A stretch of 64,000 nucleotides of DNA from Mercenaria mercenaria (lineage: Eukaryota; Mollusca; Bivalvia; Venerida; Veneridae): assembly GCF_021730395.1 (NCBI RefSeq), contig NC_069367.1, positions 10,910,501 to 10,974,500 of the forward strand. The letters run 5' to 3'. Positions 11,400 through 22,700 of this stretch are shown in pieces. Position 1 is the first letter of the stretch. Every line of letters begins with the position of its first letter. The position numbers and the translations under genes are program-made. Below the pieces are notes generated by a model. That model had not been told where the DNA came from, made no database searches, and saw only the letters and a program-made list of their open reading frames with translations.

Positions 11400-11830
11400 A
11401 AAAAGAATCTACGGAAAAATACTACAGACGGGTTGCTTCAAAAATCCAACAAGCTTATTTCAATTTAATGCAAAATATAGGAAACGGGGAGAAAGGGGTA
11501 GGGGGTAAAAAGTTGGGGTCGGCGTAGCAGAAGGTGGAACAAGGATTAATATTCAAAAGAAAATGCTACGTTCCTTTATCACAGATACCCTACAACGTAA
11601 ACAGCAGCGCGGACACTCATGTACAAAAGACAAACACACATACACACATAACTAGCTTACATAGATAAACAGACAAGTAAGATATAAAAACACTGTAGGG
11701 CAGCGACCAAGATACTAAGACGCACAAGCGCACAAATGCACACACATAAGCAGAAGAAGAAAACGACAGTCGGGCACCGCCTACGGATTTCTGCAGCCAA
11801 AATTAAAGTGGGTACAATAACATACTCATA
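11400..11830 (+). repeat. Dispersed block, copy A (paired with 60610-61005)
   Basis: It shares a long collinear match with 60610-61005: ATGCAAAATATAG, AATGCTACGTTCCTTTATCA, ACTCATGTACAAAAGACA, AGTAAGATATAA, CACTGTAGG, CACACATAAGCAG and GCAGCCAAAATTAA. Orientation is the same. No protein could be recognised. It could be a dispersed element or part of a duplicated flank of the lipocalin genes. Confidence 0.7.
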
Positions 11831-12004
11831 CTGAAATGTGAGGAGCTGCTAAAGCGAGCGAGCGCAAATGCAATGGGAAAGCAAGGAGAAAGGATGGAGG
11901 ATGAAGCGACGGTAGGAGGAGTAAGGAGAAAGAAACACTAACAACAAACAAGATAACATACGCAACACAAAATACAAGACAGACATAAAACAAATTGAAA
12001 ATCG

Positions 12005-12150
12005 GGGCCCCGCTTTGGAACGGTCGGTAACTTATCTTAAGTAATCAAGGGGTTTAAACGCGTTTAGGGTATGCCAACCTCGCACTTACCCTATTTTCAA
12101 CAAATTAGACAACGCAATGTAAATAAAATCATTCCCCGCTGAGAAAGGAT
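12005..12150 (+). repeat. Dispersed repeat (GGGTTTAAACGCGTTT type)
   Basis: It contains GGTAACTTATC, GGGGTTTAAACGCGTTTAGG and TATGCCAACCTCGCACTTAC, matching the fragment at 3187-3320 in the same order. Non-coding. Confidence 0.5.
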
Positions 12151-12650
12151 CTTACATTAGTGAAAACATATACCAGATCATTTTAGTAAAACATAACATT
12201 ATAGTTAATCTAAGGTATCATTACACCAATTTACTCAACAATTTGTCTGAAGTCAGAGCGCCAAGAGCCTAACTTTTAAGGGCACGACTAAGGAAACTGC
12301 AAGACAAAATTCAACTCCCTCTGTCCATTTATGTAGGATTTAGGAGAAAAGCATCAAGGAGTGTAGCGATTAATATCTGATTAAAACCATTGAATGAAGT
12401 ATTGCCATGCAATTCAAAGTCCCTTACTGGAAGGCACCTAATTTTCTCTACTGCAGTAAAACATAATGAACTGATATATGTCAATGATGTATAAACAATA
12501 CTGTACTATATATATGAAACCGGTTGAGTTCTTTTTTTATTTATTATTGGACAGAATCTAAATAAACCGCATATGTAATATTAGTGGATCTCCGTCATTT
12601 TCTTCTTTTTCCCTGAATTTATATCCGTATTGTTGAATTACAATACATTT

Positions 12651-12653
<3 letters not shown>

Positions 12654-12725
<72 letters not shown>
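12654..12725. repeat. (TA)n microsatellite
   Basis: Uninterrupted TA dinucleotides over about 72 bp, immediately beside the hammerhead ribozyme structure. Confidence 0.98.
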
Positions 12726-12727
<2 letters not shown>

Positions 12728-12745
12728 AATAAATAAAATGACTTC

Positions 12746-12841
12746 ACATGCCTTTCCAACAGTATTTAATTATAAAAATACAAACTAGTTTCGCCTATCG
12801 GCTCATCAGTGTACATACAATGTACCTGTTATTAGGCATGT
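12746..12841 (-). ncRNA. Hammerhead ribozyme motif
   Basis: On the minus strand, CUGAUGA (12809-12803) is followed by a perfect three-pair stem II GCC/GGC closed by a GAUA loop (12802-12793) and then GAAAC (12792-12788). Two pairs of stem III (AC with GU) close a six-base loop, and the predicted cleavage triplet is GUA, ending at 12779. Flanking 12746-12762 and 12826-12841 form an inverted repeat (ACATGCCT..AACAG against CTGTT..AGGCATGT) that would extend stem I. The core-proximal part of stem I is poorly paired, so activity is doubtful. Hammerheads with very short stem III are known from Penelope-like elements and small retrozyme-type repeats. No ORF of such an element was recognised nearby. 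Confidence 0.72.
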
Positions 12842-12849
12842 TTATATAA

Positions 12850-15800
12850 TCATATTTTAACATGTTTACAAATTACTCAAGGAAAACCCTTAAACAACTT
12901 TATTACAAAAAAACTTAGGAAGAACTAATTTTAAATGACACATAACTGGTATTTCAGTTTTATATGTCAGTTTAGTTTGATGTCCAATATATAATATGTA
13001 CAACTATTTCCCCGTTTTTTTATTTTCTCATTTCAATACAACTATAAAACAAACAAAATAACATGTGCACTTTTTGTTTAGTTTAGTCTTTTCCATTACT
13101 CAATGAAGTAAATATTCCTGTATACAATTGCCTACTTGAAAAAATGGAAATCGAGCAACACATTGTATGTATTTGACTATTTTTATGGTCACATGTCTGG
13201 TTATATTATCATGCCAGACCTTATCTTTCACGAAATCTAAAATTAGATATTTGATCTTTATTTATTTACATTCGCTGCTTAAAATGTTCATATCTCGTAC
13301 AAAAGCGGAATAATGAAAGAGTACGTTATGTATGGAATATCGTTATGCCACTCAATTTAAAAATAGATATTTTTCTTTCTTTAGTGACACTTGATGGCCG
13401 GTACACATTGCATATGTCAAGTTCAAGCAGTTGACACCGTTGCCCTGTCGTCTGCAGTCCACAATCGTAAACATTTTTTAAATAATTATAACCATTATTA
13501 CGTAATAAGGTTTCTGAAACACTGATTCCAACACTGTTTTGGTTATTAAATTGATTTTACGATTTACTTCTTTAAAAAATATAATGTGTTCGTTATAAAA
13601 TCCCGTTTTTTTCATCTAAAATCTTTGACTTTAATAGAACGGAAACTATGATTCATAAGCTAGTTTTATAATACATGTTTCAATCATTTTTTTGTTTGAA
13701 AACAATATCAAAGGCTTTCTTCTTATCAGCATTAATTATTTTTAGTTATATAAATCGTTGTTTATTGTCTCATTAAATGCCGAAAATGATCGACGTTTCA
13801 ATCGTTTCTTCACATATATTAAGCATAAGGTAAAGATACAACAAGTGCTGTAAATACGTGACAGTGTTCAAGATAGATTGTTTTTTTAACAGATTAAAGA
13901 ATGATCAAAATGCAAATTTGAAATATAAAGACTTAATTTGAAGTACTTATTGCCATTCAGATATGTTAATTGAATTTACAAAATGAAACGACAGCTTGAA
14001 ATTAATGCAGTATGGGACAGTAGTGCGCATGCGTATGCTCTACATATATGAGGAAATCTTGTCCGTTTTGAAACATTTATACTTCAATATCTATTTAAAA
14101 CGTTTATGCATAATTTAAGATTTGGCGAGCTGGCTTCTTAATAATTACTTGCTTTATAAAGTAACGTCATCTTAAATACGTTTATGTATTGTTTGAAAGA
14201 AACATGGCTGAGACTGGGGCTGTAACGAATACACTAAGGGTCAAATATGATAAATATCACGAATACAGGGTGACGAATACTAATATTTATTCATGAATAT
14301 GAATTCTGTACTACAAGATCGCTATTATTAATAATTATTTCTTTAGAACTAAGCTATTTCATAAATATTATTTTTATTATTTTATGAGCAACGCTAGACT
14401 TTTGTACTCACTTTTTAATTTTTGAGAGAAATTATTTTTAGTCTAAAATATGTCGGGAAGTCCTTTAAATACAGGACTGACGTTGGAAATGTAATGCTGA
14501 TATCATATAATGCCACTTGTACCTAAACATTACATGTTGATTAATGATTTTTGTTTATGTCTCTATGTTATGATTTTTAATGATCTTTATGTTATTGACA
14601 TACTTTAAATCAAGGAATATATTTTCAGTTATAATGCATTTAGGTAGAAGGCAGTTTAGAACAAAGTTGCATTAACTTCCTTAACTCCCTTAAAAATCGT
14701 TTGACATCTTGAGACATTAGTTTGCATTGTTTTCGTCTGTACATGTTTTGTAAACTGCAGTCATGACATCGTCCAGACATTTCCTGTGAAACAGCTGTGC
14801 CAATTTTTATTAAATCAAATGATTTCATCCCCTAGTAAGAAGATTGTATAATAAAATGTAACGTAAAAGACGTCCAACCATTTATTTATTACTGTCTGCA
14901 TTTTCACATCATTGAAAACTTAATCGATTTCACACACCTAGATTAATACGTAACAAAGGGTTATTTAAAACTGGAAAGCCTTTATTCAGTTTATATTTTT
15001 TACATTTTATTGTCTGACGCTGTGATGCTGCGGCTTGTCTGGATCCATGCTGGTCACAAAGCCACTATGTTGGTTTTCTCATGGCATGGCTCAAATCATA
15101 ATTATAAACAAACGTGTAAAATTTTTTAATAGATATCAAGATATGTATATTTACGTAAATGTTAGCAGAATTACATACATTTTCATAAAGTGACAGCTTT
15201 CAATCATGTTTGTTCAAAATGCAAATTAAATTTGATTATGACATTTAAATATATGAGGTGATAAATCACAATGTCAAATTTACATTGATAATGATAAAAT
15301 ATAAAGTTATATGCACCAAAACATTTTCTATTACCGAAAAAAACATTGCATAAAGTTATCATTATTATTTAATTACAGTACAGATGTACAGAAGTAGGGT
15401 ATTTAAAGCACTACATACATCTTTCAAATTTGAGACAAACTTCGATTTAAAGAGAAGTTTGTACAATAAGAAAAATGTACGACATTGTCATTATTTAATA
15501 TTATTGAAATCACCACACTGTATTGATGTAATAAGGAAAACGACGAAAATCGGGATCGATCCTTCTACGGTAACATGCGATATATACCTATTGAAATATA
15601 CTATCGAATTAAAAAATGTGAAGAAATGTGATCTTCTGGCACGTGCACATAACGTCTGACTTCGGACTTCGGAAGAATACGCCTTTTCCCTGTGCGTATT
15701 AAGCGTTCACATAACTTGTCCGAATCGCAACGTTTTGCACATCAGTACAAATATGTGCAATATTGTTTTTTTATTCCCAAATCTACCATTGAAATGATAC

Positions 15801-15990
15801 AAACGCATATTTCTGGGTAAACTGATGGACTGTAACGATTCCCGATTAAGGCATTGCGTTATTTTATATTACATAAAGGGAACGAATGATGATGCTCCTT
15901 CTTATACTCGACTAATTTGTTGTGTTATTGATGTTTCTAATATCTTTTTAGCTTGAACATTTCCGGTTGGTTGGTTCTAGTACTCTTGCT
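12850..15990. other. Intergenic, no convincing gene
   Basis: AT-rich sequence. Open frames such as 15384-15659 have no recognisable similarity and no splice or signal context. The minus strand around 13390-13480 has a short open stretch that I could not place in a family. A right-end fragment of the palindromic MITE described at 20649-20887 lies at 15030-15100. Confidence 0.5.
15030..15100 (+). mobile_element. Fragment of palindromic GAGCC MITE
   Basis: GTCTGGATCCATGCTGGTCA through CCACTATGTTGGTTTTCTCA-GGC-TGGCTCA matches the right arm of the 20649-20887 element. Only one arm is present, so this is a truncated copy. Confidence 0.75.
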
Positions 15991-15999
15991 TACATAGTT

Positions 16000-16480
16000 T
16001 TTGGTATTGTATAATAAACCCTTGCATATGGTACCTGCTTTGCATTTTTTTTTTAATTTTGTCTTGGCAGTTTCTGTAATACATGTATATAGTCTCCGTT
16101 ACCTTCGAGATCCACATTCTAAATTCCAGTTTATGGTTTTCTCGTCTATGGCAAGGCCATTATTTTAACCTTGGACCATACGCCGTACATTATGAAATTT
16201 CACACTTAGTCTAATGTATCGTAAAGGTACAATATGCACCGCCGTATGAACACATCTGCGGATGACTTTAAATTGTTTTGCTACATATAAAGAATTCTGC
16301 TCAACCCAGGACTAGAGGGCATTGGCGGTAGCATGCATTTCCATTACCTCCACGAACCGAGCCTGCAACATTTATGTCATGTTGATCGAGCTGTAAAGTT
16401 TTCACTTTTTCAATTTCATTAATGGTATAATCTCTTGTCGTCGTTTCCGACCATATGCTCCATCCAATACTTGCGTCAAA
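16000..16480 (-). repeat. Dispersed repeat, inverted copy of 3885-4480
   Basis: Read on the minus strand it follows the order of 3885-4480: GTTGCAGGCTCGGTT, GCATGCTACCG, GGGTTGAGCAGAAT, GATGTGTTCATACGGCG, AAACTGGAATTTAGAA, and ACTGCCAAGACAAAATTAAA. Divergence is considerable, indicating age. Confidence 0.6.
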
Positions 16481-16734
16481 TAAACGTTTTGCATTGAGAA
16501 TAAGTCATGTGATTTTATGAACCCTCTTGAACAGACGATGCTATTATCCTGGCTGGTGGAGTTCTATGCTTTCCATGCATCCTCATAAAGATTTCAAGAT
16601 TGTTTTATAAAAAATGGAAACTGTTATAGAATAAATTACAAAGACAATACTGCTTTGCTACGACTCTATAGTGCACTTATAGCTGCCAAATAGTGACACT
16701 CATAATTGCAAACCATTGTTTCAAAAGTTACAGT

Positions 16735-17750
16735 AATTCTTCTTTTAAATATATTTGCTGTACTTTGTTAATTTATTATTTGGAAACTTCGGAAATACTT
16801 TTACTGATTTGGATTTGTATATACAGTGATTCTGTGAATCTTGGACTGTGGTAAATTTTCTGCATTAAATTTGTTCAAAAGCATTGCAACGGTTTACTAC
16901 AATCTGCAAGTATTTATGGGTATTTATATGAATATCTTAGGTTAATAAGTTTGTACCTCTTTTTTTTGGATTTTATAAAAAAGATATATTGTTTTCACCT
17001 TAAATATGTTGGTTAGTGCCTTTAAGATATTACATGTTGAAACTGTTTTGTGGAAGTCAATGACCAGCCTCTGCACCATAAGGTCTTGTTAAAAACATGT
17101 TCGCCTTTAATTATAATAAGATGAAAGAGGCAATGGAAACACACATTATACCAGGTCCTGTCAATTATGACACAAAATTATCATATCTGAATACATAGAC
17201 ATGGAAATAACAAATAGCTGTTTGTGAGCTTTGAGGTTTCGTTTTGGGAGGCTGCGATTTTGGTACGTGGCATTCCCTGTTTGATATTTGTCTTTGTTTT
17301 TTTTTTTACATTAAACGTATACATATGCAAGGCAGTCGAACTAATTTTTGTCAACTGTTTGATGTTATGTCGTGGGGATGTAACTGTTTCTTGTCAAATC
17401 TTAGTAATAGCAGTTCAATTTAGGTTTATTAATTGAATACAAACTTTATCATATATTTAAATCGTTTACGTTACCCTCAGGCTGATTTAATATTGTCCTT
17501 AATATATAAATCAGCTATTCACTATCCTGGTCTATTGCAGATAAGGAACCTTGAAGAAACGATTGCTTACAGGATAGAAGGTATGTCGAATCTTTCAAAA
17601 CTAAACTTTTAAACTTATTAACTTTTCTGATGAAAATATTTGCTGTAGTTTGTAAATTACTATTTGAAAATAAGAAAATACTTTCGATATTCGGATTTTT
17701 AATTATATATAGTGATAATGTAAATCTGGACTGTGGCCACAGTGTAATAG
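16735..17750 (+). repeat. Local duplication about 0.9 kb apart
   Basis: The stretch 16745-16860 (AATATATTTGCTGTACTTTG ... ATATACAGTGATTCTGTGAA ... TGGACTGTGG) recurs at 17635-17745 with matching order and AT-rich divergence. The segment 16870-17040 is also related to 61345-61530 (AACGGTTTACTAC, AATAAGTTTGTACC, CCTTAAAT-TGTT-GTTA). No gene was recognised. Confidence 0.55.
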
Positions 17751-18117
17751 AAGAACTTTAGCTGAAATTCTAGCTACACATGTAATACCAAGTCATTATT
17801 TGATCAACTTTTTCACTAACAAAGAATATCCCTGATATAAAATATTATTTACATTATACATCATTCGAAAGGACTTTGAGAGTGGTACTGTTTTTTTTTC
17901 TCACTTTTTGAAATATCTTGATTACTTTTGAGTTTATTAATTTATTACAGTGAACGATTTAGTTGAATTTTTGTATATAAAAGTATTGCTTGAAGCTGTT
18001 TATTTTAGTTCAATTATGTCCTTATTTGTTTATTTGTTTAAAAAGTTTTTAGTATATTTTTTTACGCATAAATACTATTTCCATGCAATAATCTTGAATA
18101 AAACAATCACACACTCA

Positions 18118-18161
<44 letters not shown>
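18118..18161. repeat. (CA)n microsatellite
   Basis: About 44 bp of CA repeats, followed by a purine-rich AAAAAGAAGAAAAGAAAA run. Confidence 0.97.
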
Positions 18162-18166
<5 letters not shown>

Positions 18167-18587
18167 AAGAAAAGAAAACGCATTCTCTGAACTTCTGACT
18201 TTGATTTTTTACAATTATGAGAAAATTATACTTTTGGCCACATAAGTAGTTTCTAGAGCATGATGGACAACATTAAACTAAATTGTAACAACAAAAGCAG
18301 CAGCCTGTCCGAAATATCAAATATCAAAATGCATGCATAAACATTTCTGAGTGTGTAATCAACATTTTTTTCATCCATTTTCTCTTTGTGATTTGATTTA
18401 TCAATGGTGCGTCGTTTAAATGTCTACAAAGATGGTAGTAGAAACTTTTTGCATTTTCAAGATTTCTTTATAGATGTGAACTTTATTATGGTAGAAATAG
18501 ATCTTTCAATTTTACGGTAGAATGTTTAGGACATGCATTTATTAATCTTATGTTATTTTATCTTTAGCGTTCGATGTAATATATTCT

Positions 18588-18725
18588 ATGCTCAAGATAA
18601 GATGTCATGCGCTCAAAATTAAATGTCGTGTTCTCGAGATAAGATATAGTGATCTCAAAATTAGATGTCGTGCCCTTGAACTAAGGAACTAAGATATCAA
18701 TAAGAAAGATGTTCTGTTCTCGAAA
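18588..18725 (+). repeat. Short tandem repeat of CTC-A-ATTAGATGTCGTG type
   Basis: Phrases of about 22-25 bp alternate between CTCAAGATAAGATGTCATGC, CTCAAAATTAAATGTCGTGT, CTCGAGATAAGATATAGTGA and CTCAAAATTAGATGTCGTGC, forming a degenerate minisatellite of about five units. Confidence 0.75.
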
Positions 18726-19705
18726 TATTAGGTACGATATCTTTCTTAAAACAAAAGAGCCTTGATTGCTCTAGACAATACTTTGGTTCGACTGCTCGGA
18801 GAGATATAAATACACATGTCGACAATAGTCACTGCCATTAGCGACCACGCTTTTTCACAAATAAGGTAGTGTAAAAAGTCTATGTATAGAGCGTCCATGG
18901 ATATCATTCTGAATGCATTGTTTTGACAAAACATAAAGAAAATAAGCTACGGTTGTGTTAGCCCTCCGTTTTCCTTTATAAACATTTACATGATATTGAC
19001 ATATTTGGTAGAGAGCTGCACAAAGAATATTTATGTATGATTATTCAAGATTCAAACAGGTGTATTTTCAAACGAAATAACTTCGAATAAAAGGGTAGAA
19101 TATTTCGTAGTTGACCCTAAGTAAGACAAAAAAAGCTTGCTCACGTTTTCCACGACTTAAAAATGTTTGGAAATATAAAATATTTATCTAAGACCTATTG
19201 TACAAAGTCATGGCCGCTAATGGGAGTTGTTTTCACATTTTCTTTAAGCTGTGAAACTTGGTGATCGATCCAAGAATCGCAAGATTAGCTTTCTGTAAAC
19301 ACTAGTCAACGCCCTATTTATTACGCACTTGTTCAACATAACTTAAACTGGAAGGTCTGGTTTACCAACATCCAGGTACGCAAACAGAAAACAATAGTCT
19401 ATTTAGGCTTATATAATGCAATTACTTGAACAGAAAGCAAACTGTAGACAAACTTCCATGGCATTCGAAAAAAAGTGTTTTTTTTTTTTTTGTTGTAAAT
19501 TTTGAGCAAAAAAAAAAAAACTACCGTAATACATACACATCGAGACGGGCCGGAAAAATACTTGTTATAACGCAATTGTAGTGAATAAATATTTGAATTA
19601 AAACAAGATATTATATTACCTTAAAATATTGTAAAAAGATTTAGTCGTTTTAGGTAATGCATTTTATTTGCATAAACTTATGCAAAAAGTTTTGTTGTCA
19701 GGAAG

Positions 19706-22700
19706 ATGCTAAAAGTTTTGATTGTTCTTGCTGCTGCCGCATTATCTAATGGACACCTTCAGCCGGGTAAGAAATTGCCACCATTTGCGACCAGCATGTA
19801 TTCGGGAAATGTAAAAGAAAGAATAAAGATACCACCTACACCAATGTCAGACTTCAATGTTTTACGGGTAAGTGTATGATTGAAAGACGTCATGCTCTCT
19901 TTTTACTTATTTTTTGTTTTTATTAAATTAAATTCAAATCAGATGACGAGGAAATGTCTTTTGGTTATTACAATTAATATAACAATTTTTATCTCAGTTT
20001 CCTCTTTTTTGCAAGCACATTGCGATCTGATACTATAACAAATAACACGCTACATTTAACACGTTATTATACAGAGCTTTTTTTTCACAGTTTAAATTTT
20101 GATCTGATGTTTAACCGTGTCAGTTTTTATTTTATTTATTAATTCTAAAACGTGTTGATTTATAGGACTACAATTTCACAAATTTCGACGTTTACTCAAT
20201 CGACTATTTTTCTTTTCCGTGTAGTGATTTATGTTATGTAATATATACCTGCATCATCTGTTGATTTTAGACACAGCGACTTTATTCGTCTATCGAAAAA
20301 GAAATTTCTTTTCTTCTTTGTTTTGTCAAAAATGCTGTTATGCTGTGATATAAATGTGAGGGTTCAAATGTTGTACACACAATTCAAGAAAACTTATACT
20401 CAACCATTAACACCACAAATTAAGTCGGCGAAGGTTAACCCTTACGCTGCTAATTATCTATAATTAACTTGTCCATCTTTCAATTGGTACAGTACCATTA
20501 ACTGTTAAAAGGGGTGCTTACCAAAAAGATACTGACTGAATGGCGAACAGTGCAGACCATGATCAGACTGCACGGATGGGCAGACTCGTGTCCAACATGA
20601 TAAAGATTTGAGTTCACAGTTTACCTTTATCATAACTAGAGAAGATAATTGAGCCGTGCCATGGGAAAACCAACATAGTGGGTTTGTGACCAGCATGGAT
20701 CCAGACCGGGCTGCGCATCCGCGCAGTCTTGTCAGGATCCATGCTGTTTCCTTTCAAAGCCTATTGGAATTAGAAAAACTGTAAGCGAACAGCATGGATC
20801 CCGACCAGACTGCGCGGATGCGCAGGCTGGTCTGGATCCATGCTGGTCGCAAACCCACTATGTTGGTTTTCTCATGGCGCGGCTCATATAATTTGTCATG
20901 CGAGAAATCTCTTTTTACAGCAAGCTCTTTACATAGATGTGACTCGAGATCGTAGTTTATACATTTCTTTTCAGTGGGTCGGGCGGTGGTTTTTCCAGTT
21001 TCATAAACCCTCACATAGCTGGGCTGTTTCGGAAGAGTTCACATATTACGAAAAGATTTTTGAATTACAGGAAAACAACCTTATAAACCATGAACTGATG
21101 AGGTAAATTTATCTGACAAAGATTTTCCGAAAATATAAAACCTAATCAGTCTATAAGAGAGACAATGTGTGTAAATGCAAGTTGTTCCAAAATAACTGTA
21201 TAAATAAAACTTTATCTTGAAATGACTTGGAATTGTTTTGTTAATTGGCATAATGTTTAAGTATGTTTTCCTTGTAGAAACTATGGCGTGTGCAATTCCG
21301 TTAAGTCAGTATGGCACATTAAAGGTCCTGGGTATTTTGAAGGCATAGACACTGTAGGTAAGAATTTGTTTATAACATTTTATTAACTAAGGAACTACAC
21401 CACGAGGCATCATCGATTCTCACTACAATATTTAACCTATCCACAGAAACAAGTATTGTTAGATTTGAAAAGTGCAATGTCGCTCCGATATTAATCAATA
21501 CCCAGTGCTTTCTTACTAATCTGTCTAAGTTTAAAACATCAGTCTGCAGTCGTGATCGTTTATTCACATACTATGACATTAGATATCTTAAATATGTATA
21601 TAGCTTGATATGACGAATACACAAAATAGACCAATTAGGTAATTTGGAATGTGTACAAACCCAACTTTTCCTTTTTTCTCAATTTTGTAAAAAATGGGGA
21701 CGCGACAATTTTTTGCTCAGCTGGCAATTTTTTTTTTTTTTTTTTTTTGTGACACAAATTTTATATTTTTAGGAGACAACTGGTCTGGCAGAATTATCGT
21801 TGTTGATACAGACTATACTGGTTTTTATATAACCTGGGGATGCACCAAATGGTCGCTTTTCAGTGACAGATGTGAAGATCCTGGTGTTTACGTTCTAACA
21901 AGACAACTTGAACCGGACCCGGCAGTACTGAGCTGTATAGAATCGGCACTCCAAAATACATTTGGTATTTCAGTAAACCAGCTGATTAGAATACCTCATG
22001 AGGAACGTAAGTATCTTTGAGAATTGTGTAACAATTAATTACGTGAAGTTCTATCTTTGTAAAAGATTAAATTCCAGAAGCCAGTGTGTAGAGCAAATAA
22101 ACTGATGTATATTAAATCAAACATTTATTACATTTAATATGGCAGTTTCGTTTGTAACACAATGAAGTGCAGTTTTTCTCCTCAAATAGGGTATGTTTGC
22201 TATCTAAGCATCTACTTTACGTTAAAATCTTATCATGAGCTCTTCACTTTTTATAAATAATAACAGTATGGCGATTTAAAAGTTTTTGAGTGTATATAAA
22301 AATGGATGACATTTGTGAATGAATACTAGTAGGCAATGCAGTTGTTAAACATATTAAATTTATCAACATGAACGACAAATACTACTACCACACGATAATT
22401 TAAACGACAGCATAATTATATTATTGTTTGATTGTTATGGTTCTCATGCATCGTTGAACTCAAAAATGTTATCAATTAGCCGTAAAAATATTGTTTGTTT
22501 CCGGAATCCCGACCTACCCTATATTTTGGGCCCGACCCTTAATGTTTTTTAGCCTTGGAGAATATGTTTTTCAACGTTTCAACAAAAAGTTGCAAAACTG
22601 CAATTTTCATGCTTTAAACATGGCCAGTGATGTTAGAAATCAACTAACTGATGCTCTAAAGGCATAACCCCCCTATTTGTATTCATTTTTGACACAAAAA

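Noticed and set aside
15384-15659. 91-codon open frame as a small gene
   Set aside because: No signal peptide, family motif or flanking splice signals were found, and composition is that of the surrounding AT-rich DNA.
20840-21106. Open frame starting within a MITE and including lipocalin exon 2
   Set aside because: The first part is the right arm of the palindromic MITE and intron sequence. Only 20975-21102 is homologous to the other lipocalin copies.
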